A stretch of DNA of 64,000 bases from Gorsachius magnificus (GCA_034008185.1 CM067084.1:65176599-65240598); one strand, 5' to 3'; shown: positions 26,220 through 39,970, numbered from the stretch's first letter. Numbers and translations are program-made. Notes: generated by a model from the sequence alone, not told the origin.

Positions 26220-29200
26220 GAAAAGAGTGAAAAATGAATTAAAAAACACTGGAACAAAATCCTTTTTATCTCACAACAAGAAACTACTAATTAGAAGGCA
26301 TCAAAAATCCATTCTTTTTATCTGCTTTACCAAAGTACTTTACACATGACTGTTTTAATTGTTGCAATCATTCTGGACGATGTTATTTCAGTAATAAAAT
26401 ATCAGATCTGTTTTCCTACTGTTGTTTTTTTCGCAGCAGCATTTTCAGTCTGTCAAACAGGCTTATGTACATACACTTTGTAATAGACAATTCAACATTT
26501 AATAGCTTTTTAATAGGCTCATCAATGTACTAACAAGATTTTAACTATTGTGTAGCCTGAAGTAACATTAAGAAAGGGGGTACTACTGAGATGGCTTTTA
26601 GCTGGGTAGTACTCCTAAGCCTTTTAAAATCATTTTGACGTAGTCGTTCAAAGGACTAATCTCCTTTTCTTGTTTCTTCAGTCTTTTCTATGTAAAGATT
26701 CTTTTCATCACAAATGCTGCAAGTTATCAACCATATCAGTGCAATGTTCATTAATCATAAAGAATAATCTTCTGATAAAATCCTCTATGCTGAAATTGTA
26801 AAATACTTGTTATTAAACAATTAATTTTAAATCCTTGGAAGAAAGGTGGCATCAAAATAAAAATATTGACCAAATCTTGAAAATGTTAAACATGGCCAGC
26901 TCCAGGAGCAACACAGGATTTTTGAAATGTCAACTTTTTAAATTTTGATACTCTATTTTAAAAATCTTAGATACTCATACTGTATTTTATTCCTATTTGT
27001 AGCTCCAAATTGACATTTATTCATATGACAACTGCTATAATGTAATCCATTAAGAAAAATTTGGTAGCACTTATCAAATAATGTTACCTTATGTCATGTT
27101 TCTCTTTGACCTCTCACATAAAACTCCCTTTGCATAACAATATTATAAAAACCCAGGTGATTAAGGACCAAATCACCTAGCACCTAAAGCAGCACAAGCG
27201 ATGAGGCTAAAAGAAACTTAAAACTTAGGATAAAGCTTTTCACAAGTCATTTTGTCATGGACAGGATTTTACTGCACAAATAATGCGGATGTGGATGTGG
27301 ATTCCGTTCTCAGATCCAATAGTCTTTGGGAACAACTAGGAAATGGAGCCTCTTGAAAAAGGCTGATCTTCCTAATTAACTCTTCATTTCTCTTCCATGG
27401 TTGTGGACAACAAGAGGGATCAAGCTCTCTTTTGGACAGACATTTGGACAGATTTTACTTAGGAAAGATGATCTGAGCACACAGCAGCCCCAGGCAGCAG
27501 ACAAAGACAGCAGGGTCTGAACACAACTTTGTCAGCCCAGAAGAAACCAGCAGATCACAGTGGCTGGTTCTCCAGCTATGTTACCAAGCTAGAATTAAAA
27601 ATGGGAATTCATGGGTGGGTGGAAGAGGTCAAGGCTTATGAAGCTATGATTCATGTAAAGCCAAACATTTCACTTCAGTTTTGAATAAATCTCTGGTAGT
27701 GGGACTATGAAAACTTTTTGTGTTGGACCATTGCCTTATGTGAAACAACAGTTATGCTGACTCCCACAATGTGAAACAAATTTATATCAGTAGAAAACTG
27801 GGTCTTTTACATACTGCTAAAATGGTGCGTTTTCCATATTGATAATTGCATCCTCAAGTCAGCTTTTCTTCAACCTTAGCAAGTAGAATTCGGTATGTTT
27901 TACTTGAAAAATATATGACACAAAATAATTACTTAACAGATTTAAGTGAGGTCCTGTTAACCATTTGAAATATACTTCTAATTAATTTCAACAAACTGAC
28001 TACAAGAATAAGTCCTTTACAACTTCAGAATTTCTAACAGATTTTTAACTGTTACCCTAGGGACCAGAACTTGAAAAAATATACTTATTTTAATCTGTTG
28101 GGAATACCATAGTTGTAGAATATTCATAAGCAGAATAACAGCGGAAAAGAATGTTGTCTATGCATATAAACAAAACACTTTACTATCGTTAAATGCCGAC
28201 ACATGGTGCACTGAAAGGAAACACTACTAACAGTTGTACTGCAAACATAGTTTTACCACAAAATTCTCCTAATTAGCCATGATCATTTTTCAAGTCATAT
28301 GGTTTTCCTCAACAGGCATCATGATTTGGGGGTTTTTTTCTGATACAGATTAAAATTGGAGTTTTTCCCTTCTCTGACTGCTGGAAACTTGCAATTCAGA
28401 AGAAGGAAAGAAAGAGTGACAAAAAGAGGAAAAATAAACACCAGCAGTCACTGAGCGGTTCTGCAGGACAATTGTATCATTTATATAGCAATCATGGTAT
28501 TGATATAAGAACAACAAAGGTAAGAGTTATGCCCCAGAAGAGAAAAAGCACAGGTAGCTTTTGTCAAGTCAATGTAACACAGTGTTGTAGTCTAAGGTTA
28601 TGAAAGATGATTAACCAGGTGAGAGATTCTAAGGTGCATCCTTTTTGCTTTGGTTTGTTTTTCTTTTTTTAAATGCTAAATGAACTTTAGAGTTTTAGCA
28701 TCAAGCATTTAATGTGATTTGGTCTCTATCAACCTGGATCTACCTAATTAGAAAATAACCAAAGGCTCTTCAAGATAATAAACAATAGAAAGAACATAGA
28801 TAAAACAGGATGGCATATTCAGGTGAAGACGACCATACAATGCCTTCTAGCATTTACACTAAAGAACAGAGTTTTCACTAAAGAACTGAAGGCAATAGAG
28901 ATGTTGCCAAAAACTGTGTATGGAGAAAACTTGATATCTTCAGAACAACTTCCAAATATTCTACAAGATTAGCTAAACAGTGTGTTCATTCCTTTCCACC
29001 ACTGCTTTCTCAATTAAAATATATGTTACACTAGAAGACAGTGGTAAGCATTTAGATCTTAAAGCATGAAAATTCTGGGCTGTGTTACTTATCCATAATG
29101 TAAAATTTTTAGTTCCTTCACACAAAGCTGCTTTTCTCTGGTGCCATAGCCCATAGTCTCATCTTTGTATTTTCAGAAAGTTGTTTTTCAGTGTACTTCC

Positions 29201-29304
29201 GTAAACTGTCTCAACTTTTCTGCCTGCACAACTCTGTAGCAGAACTCCATTTTTACAAAAGTGATGGTACTGTATTAATTTTTTTATTTGTTTTTATAAG
29301 TAAG
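26220..29304. other. unique AT-rich DNA, no gene seen
   Basis: I see no recognised repeat, RNA gene or frame of note in this stretch. Confidence 0.6.
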
Positions 29305-30271
29305 TGTGTCCCGCCCCACGCAGCGGGTTGCAAGATGGGTGAATTTTCTTGATCCCCCGAGGGTTTGTGTACTAACAAAAAGCTGATCTCTGCTCGGCAG
29401 AGACACAGGGCCAGTAGAGTCAAGACAATAACTCACAGGAACAATCTAACTGGTAGCTTTATTAACCGGCAAACTTAATGAACTGGTAAGTTTAATGAGT
29501 GAATAAAGGCAACTTGGCAATGGAACTATTTTCCAAGTTGTCCAAAACTTACATATGTGAATCTATAGTAGAGAAGTGGAGAAAGACAGGAGCAAGAAAA
29601 AGAAAAGAGAGGAGAGGAGGATAGAGGAAGGAGAGGTATCACCACCCTTGGATCCCGCATTGTCATCTTGGGGCAGAGTCTACATCTATAGGTGATGGGT
29701 CGACCAGGCAAAATGTATGCACTCATCCTTGTATAATCTCATTGGTCCAGGGCCACCCCTGGGGCAGAGACTGTCTCACTTCTGCTAAGTCAAGTATTCT
29801 AGAGAGTTCTTGAATTAGCTTCGGGGGGTGTCAGTGGGGCGGTGAGGGTCCTTGGTGATCACACGCTCCTTTCATGAATACCTGTTGACTGGCACGTGCT
29901 TGGTTGTTGACCCCTGGAAAAGGAAGCAACCCACCACCCTGCCTCTGCAGGGCTTGCCCCGCCCCTCTCTGGTCCCCCTCAACACACACGAGTTATTTGA
30001 GACAAGGAAATACCTGATTGCCTGGTCGGTCTTAGACAAAGTGTTACTGTGCAAAATGGTTTTAAGTAAAACTAAGCCCAGTAGAGTTATGATTCTCACT
30101 AACAATGGGTATTATCCAAAGATTGCTCCTGTGACTAGGTATCCAAAAGATTAAAATTAGGGTAATGACATAGAGGGAACAGAAACATTAAATTATGGGT
30201 TTGATTATTATATTTTAATATATATTTTAACATAAATACATTGATCTTTAGTCCCTAGGTGAGGACTGACA
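29305..30271 (-). mobile_element. probable LTR, family A, minus strand
   Basis: The composition is GC-richer than the flanks, and the layout on the minus strand resembles an LTR. It has a CCAAT box (29745-29741) beside a TATA-like TTATAC (29736-29731), an AATAAA signal at 29463-29458, and about 150 bases of U5-like sequence ending GGGGCGGGACACA at 29305. Just downstream of the AATAAA a stem-loop (29387-29403, arms TCTCTGC/GCAGAGA) would lie in the RNA. The upstream limit is uncertain: a TGTCAGTCC start at 30271 is possible, but the next LTR begins four bases away and may interrupt it. No matching target-site duplication was found. Open frames inside (such as 29872-30105 minus) show no retroviral protein I recognise. 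Confidence 0.5.
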
Positions 30272-30274
30272 CCT

Positions 30275-31027
30275 TGTGATGGGTTGAACTTGGCCAACTG
30301 CCAGACACCCACCTAGCTGTTCTCTCAACCCTACTCCTTGACAAGACAGGGAGAGAACATAGGACTGAAAAGCTTATGGGTCAGGATAAAGACACGGACC
30401 TCACTTTTCAATTGCCATCACAGGCAAAACAGACTTGACTTTGGGAAAAATAATTTAATTTATTGCCAATTAAAATAGACTCAAATACTTCACTCCCACT
30501 CTACCTTCTTCCTGCCCTGAGCAGTGCAAGGAGGATGGGGAATGGGGGGTTGTGGTTAGTCTGTAATGGTTCCTCTCTGCTGCTCCTTCCTCCTCACACT
30601 TTTCCCCTGCTCCAGCATGGGGTCCCTCCTATGGGCTGCAGTCCTTCAGGAAATATCTTTCTGCTCTGGTGTGGGGTCCTCCGTGGGTTGCACTGTAAAT
30701 ATCTGCTTCACCATGGTCTCTCTGTGAGCTGCAGGGGAACTCTGCTTTTCCTGTCCTTCTCTTACCTTGGTCCTCACAGGGCTGTTTCTCACACTTTGTT
30801 CCTCACTCCTCACTGAGATGCAGTGGTTTGTCTTTTCATAAATACGTTTTGCCGGAGGCGCCACTAGCTTGGCTGATGAGGTGAGCTGTGCCCTGCAGCA
30901 GGTCTGTTGGAGCTGGGTGGAGGTGTCTGGAACTGACTGTGTCTGCCATGGGGCCTCTCCTCACAGAGGCTGCCCTGCAGCCCCCTGCCCTGTTGCCAAC
31001 ACCCGGACACAACCTACACCCAGTACA
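30275..31027 (-). mobile_element. solo LTR, family B, minus strand (bird ERV)
   Basis: The plus strand starts TGTGATGGGTTGAACTTGGC, followed by the CAGACACCCACC block, and ends near CACCCAGTACA. From memory of the type, this is a well-known bird LTR with repeated GGGCTGCAG / CTCCAGCATGGGGTCC units, visible here at 30611-30740. Sense is the minus strand: AATAAA at 30464-30459 sits about 185 bases before the 3' end, and a TATA-like CGTATTTATGA lies near 30846-30837. Flanking 5-mers CACCT and CAGCC agree at only three of five positions, so the target duplication is doubtful. Plus-strand open frames here (such as 30463-30816) follow from GC content. Confidence 0.75.
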
Positions 31028-34000
31028 CAGCCCCAGGGCAAGCATGGTCTCTTACCACTTTTATCACATAGCTTGCACAGCTTGGGACACTGGCTGTGTT
31101 AAAGAAATAATAAGCAACATCTATCTGATATGGAGCCAATAACATAACGAGATGCTTAAGTTATTTTTCCCGCCTCCCCCATTTCTGACTTAACAAGCAC
31201 AATCCACATCCCTGATTCGCATGGCAGGAACAACCTCCAAATGCCCTATTCCTCATCAGATCTGGCAAAGCATTTGGATGAAGCAGTGTGATGAGTTATT
31301 CTTGAGATACACATTTATTAATATCACACATTTTGAGGCTAAACCCAAATAACTAACCAGCAATCCCATGATATATTAGATTCTTTTTTGATAGCATTAT
31401 GAACTTCATGAGGTATTGGAGAAGCCAAAAGCGACAAAAATTCACTCCCTTTAAATACAGCAGAAAGCAATTAGAGATGTAGCAAATGAAAAAATACCTA
31501 AGCAGTAGAAACTGTGATCTAATTAAGGTTTATAATTAGAAATAAATTGAGATTGAAAAGGGAAAAAAAACATCAGGATGCTTAATGTCAGAAGGAAATA
31601 GTTGTCAGATCAGTTAATATATTCTCAGGGGTAAACAGGCTACCAGGCAGTGAAGATCCATATATTATGGACAATGCAGATGAATGTTGTATTAAATGCA
31701 ACCAAAAGCATAGAAGAGAGGAATAGCCTGCAGATGTATAATCTCAAATATAAAAATTAATTAAACAAAGTGAAAGAAAATAACTCAGAAACTAGTAGTG
31801 GAGGACAAAATTGGAAATTTCAGTCTAAAAACACAGGACACATAATGAGGAACTTCCAGTGATGAATAGTGGTAGAAAATGAAAAGCTTTCTAAAAGATC
31901 TCTGATGCACTGAGTTGATCAGCTTTTATACTAAATTAATACAATTGTCCTACTTTACTAGTATTTTAACTAATGCTTAGATTCAGAGAATGCTATTCTA
32001 GCTTTTTACACTTTGTATTTAGCTTTACATTTCCCATGCTCTAATCTCTGTTGAACTCTATCTTGAAATTAAAATTACTCACCGGTAAAAAAGATTGAGA
32101 CAAATACGTCACAAAAGACCTGTTAGCCACGTACTGCTGCTTAATTTGGGTGACATTTTTTTTAAAAAAAAAATGCTTTTCCCTTCTGCAGTGCCAAATG
32201 CTGAGAATCAGCATTCTGTGGGAATGCAACAATTTCACTGAAATTATTAGGAAACCAGGCAGGCAGCCAGGATGACCGTCTTGGCCAGGCTGACCATCCT
32301 GGCCAGCCTTGGTCTTTTTAGACCCTTAGAGTCCAGCTTTCCTATGCTGCCCAGCAGAATATTATTTCCTTCACAGCTAGCTGTGTTTATATTTCTTTAT
32401 TATTTGTTTAGCCAATAGACCACAAAGACTGTGATCCACCTAATATACAGAAAAACTGTGGATACATATAAGAGAAAGATATGTTTTGGAGTTCGTACAA
32501 CAAAAGGAAAGACAAAACTGATTCCTTCATGGGAACTGCCTCAGAATGACAACAAACAGAATTGTTACAAGATCTATAAAGACACAATATAGTTTGGAGA
32601 ATATTAGATGACAATATGTCTAAGACCTGGTCCTAAATGTGAATGTAGGTGTAGTGCAGAACTGTCCTGCAAGATAGCAGATGAGAAAGTACTAAGTTGA
32701 CTGGGACATGAGGTAGGATCTCAAAATTGAACAAGTGGTGTAAATGCGTTAGTCTGTTAGCCAGTTGCAGAAATATGTGACAAAAAAAAATTTGCATTTT
32801 TAGCAGTTCTTCGGTAGTAAAAATATTTTTTTTCCTTTAATTTATTCTGCACATACCATTCCAGATTCTGAAGCCTGCAGTTCCAGAATGCACTGTTTCT
32901 AAAACAGAAGAATATATATGTTTGTCCTTCAAGGAACTTACTGAAAATGAAATTGTAATATAGCAAATGATGGAGTAACTGATAAGGAATCATTCAGAAG
33001 AGAGATCTGAAAAATGGGGAGAGTGACAAAGGTGACGTGAAACCTGAGGAAGTGAAAAAGCATGGCTTATATATTTGTGAGGCATGTGAATTAATCTGAA
33101 CCAACATCTGCAACTACAGTCCCCCAAATGTGTTTAACATAAGTGGTTTTTACTTAAGATTTAGTAGTTTATGTGACTCTATAGTGTAGGCATATGTATA
33201 AAATAATAAATACATATATATAAAATAGGCTGATATAATAAAATGAAGAACTGGAGGTTTTCCTTTCAAATTTAGGAATCGTTAACACTTACAGTTAGAT
33301 ATTCCTAATACCTGCAGAAATACTACTCACTCAGGAGTATGTTTTCTTCCCCTCGTATTTAGTACATTTTTATTAAATGAGTGTCTGCAAAGATCAAAGT
33401 TTATCATATATCACTAGAATCAGGATTCAGACCTTGAGAGGCTGAACAGGACTTAAACAAGACTAATCAGCACATCCATGAACCAAGAGAAAAAAATTGA
33501 AACAGATTTGAATTTATCTTAACCTGCTAATAGTGAAAATGAGTTTAGGTCTTAGTAAAAATAATAATAGCACACTGAATATCACAATGAAAGTAAATTT
33601 CTCTTTAATTAAAACCAAGTGCAGCTGGTCTATGGAACTGCTGGGTGGGTCTTTTGTTCTCTCCTTCAATCCCTTAATCATAGTATCAAGTCTCTTATTT
33701 CTAACGTATTTATTAAGTGTTTTAATAATAGTATCAGTGCTTAAAAATTATCAGGTAGTTGTAACCCACCTGAAAGGACTAATGGCTGTAAAGGATTTCA
33801 TGCTAAAGCAATGGCTTTTGCGTCACACATCCATCTGTCATGGTGATTGATCGGGATGTCCTTGCCACTAAGACAACCGATGGATCTTTTCAGGTAACAC
33901 TGAATTTACCTAATACAGAAAGACTTACTCTTGTTCAAATGTACAGCACACTTTTTGGGACTGGGCTGAAAGAGATTACTTGTACATCCTAGTCTCTGGC

Positions 34001-35394
34001 TCTCTCATGTTGAGGTTTGGTCTATGCTCCTCATTAGGATGAAAACTGTTTCTTTGATTGATTCGCCTTCTTAAGCTTATCTTTGTCCTCTCCTAATGAG
34101 AAACCAAGAGTGAAGACAATTATATTCAAAATAAATATCCTTCAGATGTACAGCCAAGGTAGAGCAAGAGCAAACTCAGAATTACTTTACTGAATCACTG
34201 GGTACTGGACCATAATAGGACAGCAAAGAGAAAATCAAAGAAGAAAAACAAATCACTATTTCTATGTAGGAACTGTTACCCTGACAAACAGCATCTATGC
34301 TGATAGAACAGAAAATTCCAGCCTTTGTCACCTAAACCTGCCTTTTCAAATTTCATTTCTTTTTTTTCTTTTTTTTTTTAAAGGAATTACAGATAGGAAA
34401 CAATTACACTGGTGAGAAATATTTTCCTATCATACTGATATTTAAGTCACCATCCTGAATTATCTCTAACAGGACTAAACTAGTTAGTGTAAACTGAGTG
34501 GAACTTCAGAAAGTTGAAACAAACTAAGCAATGGTCAGGGTCATCTTATCTAATATGAGTGGTATTTGGAGGTTGTCCAAGAACCTGAGGCTATGGCTAT
34601 GACTTTTTCTTAAGAATAGTGCTGCTGTCACTCCTATCTCTCATGCGTCTTAAGGAAATCAAACCCAGGGTAACATTTTTTCTTAAAGTGGTATTAATTG
34701 CAGGTTTAAGTCATGTCTTGGAAATTCTCTAGAGACACATCTTCAAAAACAAAAAATTTAAGGCCAAGCAAAACCGTGATAATAATTTAATTTGACCTTC
34801 TGCATAGCATAGGTCATAACTTTCACTCCATGAAGTCTATATCAAGCACAATTTCTGGTCAGCTGAGAGTATATGTATTTAAAACACCAAAACTTGATTT
34901 AAAAATTCAAGTAAATGCAAGCAAACCTTTAAAAAGTTACATTTACTAAAATATGCACCTTATCTCCAGCTTGGGTGTGTTTTTTTTCTTTCAGTTTCTG
35001 TCTCCTGACTCTCACTGGTTTTTTTCTGTTAAAGGGTCTCTATGGACAGAAATCTTGTCCTCATGTAGATGATGTCAAACATTCTTGCTACATAGAGAGC
35101 GCTGGGACTGTCTTCTACCTTTAAGACAATTTGATCTTTTTTACTCATAAGAGCCTGATTATGCTTACTTCTGTCTTTGCCAAAAGTTACCCATTTTGCA
35201 TAGTGTATGTTTGACTCAGGATTAAAATTTTAGGGAAAGTTCAGGCTTTCCTGAAAAAGAATGTAAGAAAATGAATGACGTTTCACTGCATAAATAGTCT
35301 GGATTCTTACTTCACAGTGTAGGAGTTTGCTGGATCGTGCTGGATCATGAGGTGAGGGTGCGAAGAATTGAAGGGAGAGACTCATGGCTAAGAT
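31028..35394. other. unique DNA, no gene seen
   Basis: The first part (31028-31090) may be the remaining upstream end of LTR family A if family B inserted into it. The rest is unremarkable. A short GC-rich stretch at 32255-32315 contains repeated TTGGCCAGG / CCTGGCCAG units and can fold back on itself. The block at 33620-33870 has TAAT-type cores and a 105-codon frame (33533-33850) without recognisable domains. Confidence 0.5.
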
Positions 35395-35536
35395 GAATCA
35401 TAGGATCACAGAATAGCTGGAGTTGGCAGGGACCTCTGGAGATCATCTAGTCCAATCTTCCTTCTCAAGCCAGGTCATCTAGAGCAAGTTGCTTGGTCCC
35501 ATGTCCAGTCATGTTATGAATATCTCCAAGGATGGA
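35395..35536 (-). mobile_element. CR1 LINE 3' end fragment, minus strand
   Basis: The plus strand begins GAATCATAGGATCACAGAAT, then AGCTGGAGTTGGCAGGGACC and GATCATCTAGTCCAATCTTC, which is the complement of a CR1 3' untranslated region and tail. Similarity fades at about 35536 after GAATATCTCCAAGGATGGA. Only the last 140 bases of the element arrived, so it holds no coding sequence beyond the final codons. Confidence 0.93.
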
Positions 35537-35545
35537 ATTGTTTCG

Positions 35546-37160
35546 CAAGTACTTACTAATTGTGCAGTCCTCGTTTTCCGAAGCTGTGGGGCCCAAACAC
35601 AGAAATGCTCAATACTTCCCAACACAAGAAAGGACAATGGGAGCAGTAATTTGAACATACAATGAAATATGTAAACACCAACATCCTAAGAACCATCAGG
35701 ACACTGGACAACTTGAACCACAATATATCATTGGAGCTTCATTCATGTATTTAAAAGTCTATAGTACCATCCACTTCTGGTTTTACAGGGTTGTGAAATT
35801 AAATTAACTCTGCCAAGTACTCACACACTACTGTGATGAGTTAAACTGAAGTGCCTGCCATTAATGTCCATTAATTCAAATTTGAATATAGGACTTGAAT
35901 AGTATGCAATAATCACACTGTAAAACCACAATGTGGAGACAGCAAAATATTTCTGTGTGCATTAAATAAGCACTAATTAGCCTGTGCAGTTAGTCAGACA
36001 ATTTTGAGGCAAAAAAATAGCATGTAACAGTCCAATCTAAACCATAACAGAGTAACTCTGTAGATGGGAACTGAACTAAATTAGCCCAAAAAGTCTTCAT
36101 ATCAGTATTTCCCATCAACCGCTTTGGAGGAAAGGGTAGTATTAGGAGTTCCTCGAGTTTTTGCTCTTAGACAGCTTTAGAGAAGACAAATATTTCTTCC
36201 AAGTATTTTTTGAAACATTTCCAGTTCTGCAACAGCCTTTTGAAGTCTGAACAACTGAATTGGACAAAATATTACAAAAATATGGTCTTACTAAATCTAT
36301 GCTATTATCCCTTTATATATGAGAAATAAAATAATTTCCAAGACAAGTTTAATTTCCAAGTTCTGTGGTTTGCATAAACACACGTGCTCTGACATTTAGT
36401 GCACTTTAACTTATCTTGTTCATAAATCTTCCTTAATGCACAAAAAGCAAGTCCAACAAACAAAACAAAAACCCACAACATTAAATATATCTGTTAAATA
36501 AAGAGCTTAATTAAAATAATTTCTGAAAGAAGCTTTTTGTTAGTAATGTTTATGCTGTTTGGAATTCAGTAGACTGATTTTTCAAATCATGTCCTAGAAA
36601 CTTTGAAAGAATTTTAAGTATATGAGAGAGCATCAAGCTTTTAAATTTTTTTTTTAATTTATTCTTATTTCCAGATTAGACATTTCAGAAGCTATAGAAC
36701 AATTTTTGTCTAGAAAGTTGGTGAACTCTGGTGCAAGAAGGAAGCTTTGCTGGAGTAATAAAATGTCACATCTTACTGGGATCCCTAATGAGTCCTAAAA
36801 TTACTTCTGTTTTGCAAACAGACCTGAACAAACAATATCTTCCTTTTCCCCACATTATCCCTCCAGAACATTAATTTTCCAATATAACGTCTGATTCTCA
36901 AACTTCTCTTTCTGCCTTCTTCAGTGATGACCTTAGAAGAAGATGAAGGAGGTAGCCACCATCTTCTGGGACACATGGACATGAGTTTACAAACATAAAA
37001 AAAAGAATTATTCACTAAATATAAGATTTAATGACAGCAATGAGTCTCAGAGTATTTTAATTAGGAGGTAAGAACATGATGGAAGAGCATTCCATTTCTG
37101 CTTTTCTGTCATTTCTTTTCCAATCTCTTGTGTTCTTTACCCCAATGTTACTGTATCTTA
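35546..37160. other. unique AT-rich DNA, no gene seen
   Basis: No repeat, RNA gene or recognisable exon. The 76-codon minus-strand frame at 36785-37015 is unrecognised. Confidence 0.6.
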
Positions 37161-37690
37161 TCATAGAATCATAGAATCATAGAATGTTTTGGGTTGGAAG
37201 GGACCCCTAGAGGTCATCTAGTCCAACCCCCCTGCAGTGAGCAGGGACACCGCTAACTAGATCAGGTTGCTCAGAGCCCCGTCCAACCTGGCCTTGAATG
37301 TTCCCAGGGATGGGGCCTCCACTACCTCTCTGGGCAACCTGTTCCAGTGTTTCACTACCCTCATTTTAAAGAATTTCTTCCTTATATCCAATCTAAACCT
37401 ACCCTGATTTAGTTTAAAGCCATTACCCCTTGTCCTGTCACAGCTGGCCCTGCTAAAAAGGTTGTCCCTGTCTTTCCTATAGGCCCCCTTTAGGTACTGA
37501 AAGGCTGCAATCAGGTCTCCCAGCAGCCTTCTCTTCTCCAGGCTGAACAAGCCCAACTCTCTCAGCCTGGCCTCATAGGAGAGGTGCTCCAGCCCTTGGA
37601 TCGTTTTAGTAGCCCTCCTCTGTACCTGCTCCAACAGTTCCATGTCCTTCTTGTGCTGAGGGCTCCGGAGCTGGATGCAGCACTCTTCTC
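37161..37690 (-). mobile_element. CR1 LINE 3' fragment, minus strand
   Basis: It starts at its 3' tail (TCATAGAATCATAGAATCAT on the plus strand) and then GGTTGGAAGGGACCCCTAGA. The 3' untranslated region runs to the stop codon at 37257, followed upstream by the last 140 or so codons of the CR1 reverse transcriptase. Similarity ends near 37690. The coding part has no frameshift or stop, so this copy is younger or better preserved than the one at 22278. Confidence 0.97.
37257..37690 (-). pseudogene. C-terminal part of CR1 reverse transcriptase
   Basis: The open minus-strand frame encodes the C-terminal end of CR1 ORF2: [20 protein letters not shown], then [40 protein letters not shown] and [20 protein letters not shown], ending SNLI with a normal stop. 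The frame stays open upstream of the homology to 37862, but that extension is host DNA read by chance. The catalytic palm domain is missing, so no activity is possible. Confidence 0.93.
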
Positions 37691-39970
37691 TCTTCTCATA
37701 AAAAAATCTTGTTCTCACTTGGCTCTTCTCACCCCAAAACCTTGCACTCATCTTGTTTTTCCTCTTTCTCAGTTTTGTTTGTAAAAGTTCCACTGTATAT
37801 ATTCCCCTGTACCTTACCCATCTGTAAAACAACAAACCTGCCCAATTTCTGTGCTTTTTCACCCTTTTGATCAGTATCTCCTTGAGAATTTGCCCTTGAA
37901 TTTGTGCCAGCCCTGAAAGTAAGCAAAAGAATCCAGAAGCTGCAGCTCCCTACCAGAATGGCAGGGCTGATCTGGTCCAAACCCACCCTGGCCATGGACC
38001 TGTAGCATTTCCAAGGAATGAAACAGGAGCTGAGGCACCATCAGGTAGGTGTTGGAACAAAAGCTTCCTGCTCCACTTGTCACAGAACTCCTCTGCTGGG
38101 AGATGCTTCTCTGTGTTTTCTATTCAGCCACCAAGTACAACAGCTGAATATTAGGAGATATTTTGATAGTGCAAGAATGAATGAGTGCAGAGTGCTATCG
38201 CATTGTAAGCCATTTCATGCTTTTCTTTCACCATCTAGCACAGGTTTCCTCACCCCTCTGAGTCAGCCAGAATTTGCAAGGGAGCATCTTGTCCTATTCC
38301 AAGCTGCGAGTGACATGAGATACCAATCTTCTCAGCTGCTCTATACTTAACACCTAGTATTGAAGGTTTCTCATGTAGAAGGACTTAGATGGACCTATAC
38401 CTATAGATTGCCTTGATCAGTCTAGAAAACAAAGCTGTTCCAATAAAGAGCTAATTTCATATATTGCAAGAAGGAGTGAAGACCTTGTGAGTCAGCACTA
38501 CTAGTATAAATATTAGTTTATAAAATATATTTATCATATTTTTCATATGAAATAAAATCAGGTTTTTAATTTAATTAATGAAAGAATGGGTTCTCTTATG
38601 CTTACAATAGATTTGTTTTCTTCCAACACTGTAGGATTATCTCTTGTGAAAATTTCAGGAATCCTGTAAAAGCTGGCACTGTTTTATTTCTCTCTGTTCT
38701 TTTTAAAATCAACAAGAAATTCCAGTTATACATAATCAGCTAGGCCATTTTCCATTATCAGTAAAGCACCAATAACTGAATCATTACCCTTTCCAGGTAC
38801 TCCACAGAGGAAAAAATATTTTGGCAACTATATATTTTAGTGCCTGTTTAGTAAAGAAACCCTGCAATCTCAGACTCTGCTTCCTAGATTTTCTAGGGCT
38901 TGTTTTCACATCAATAGAATTCTTACCATCAACTTAATAAGATTCAGTCAGGCCCAGTGGACACAAATATACAACAGTAAATAAAATACACACATTCACC
39001 TGCATTTGGCAATGAACCGAGGAAGCAAAAGGAAAAAAAAACCACCCTGCAAACAGCAAGTCTGTAGCTCATAGTACATTGTTGCACTTCAACTCTAATT
39101 TTTTTTTTCATTTGAGGTATCTTTAAACAAAAAAATAGGTTTTTCTCTAAAAAGAATATTTGTTTTACTTCTCAGCTTTTAAGATATCTTTTATCCATTC
39201 TGCTTACTGTTTGGTGAAACACTGTGCTAATTTACCTAAGTGATAAGACTTTGTTGCCAGAGGCAAATAAAAAAAGATTGCCATCAAGACTGTCTATATA
39301 AGCAGCTAGTCTACACAAGACTTCAGAAACCTCCAGATCAATTTTTCAACACTTGAGAAAGTCTCTGTGGTACAAAATATATGTAGGATATTTGGCTAAT
39401 TTTTCTGGTTAGAAATTATATTTTTTAAGATACATATTTTGATACCATCACTGTATCTGAATATTGCCATACAACTCGGGATGGTCATAAAATAAGAAGA
39501 GATGCAAAACCCCTTTATTCACTCATGCTCATTTTATTATAGACCTACAAGATGTTCTTGACTGATGTATCTAGACTAGATTTAAATTATTCAAGAAATT
39601 GAGCTAATTGTCAGCCTAAATTTCTTCTTTACATAGTGTATCACATCACTCTTCAGTTATGTCCCATTGGGCTACCCTAAGCAGTTCTTTTTCATCTTTT
39701 ATTCTTATGTTCTTCAATACTCCTAAATGATTGTTACAGTCCCTCTTAAATGTTCTTAGCCAAGGTAAGAATGTGAGAGCCAAGGTAAGAATGTGAGATG
39801 TGTTCAGAATATTGTCTCCCATCATGCGAGCAATGAAATAAATCATTAATAACATAGCTAAGGGCTTTGTTTCTTTCAATGAATTTTATCTAGCTGTGTT
39901 ATTTTAATCATGTACTGGGAAACAAATCAATAGACTGCGAAGATCACATTTTCCTACACTCTTTTTTCTC
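37691..39970. other. unique DNA, no gene seen
   Basis: No gene recognised. At 39758-39797 the 20-mer AGCCAAGGTAAGAATGTGAG is present twice in exact tandem, a recent small duplication. The 110-codon plus-strand frame at 38018-38350 is unrecognised. Confidence 0.55.

Noticed and set aside
30463..31142. overlapping open frames on both strands as proteins
   Set aside because: They lie within or across a GC-rich LTR, are open on both strands and match no protein I know.
37257..37862. 201-codon minus-strand frame as one intact gene
   Set aside because: Only the part up to about 37690 is CR1 reverse transcriptase. The upstream third is unrelated host DNA that happens to stay open.
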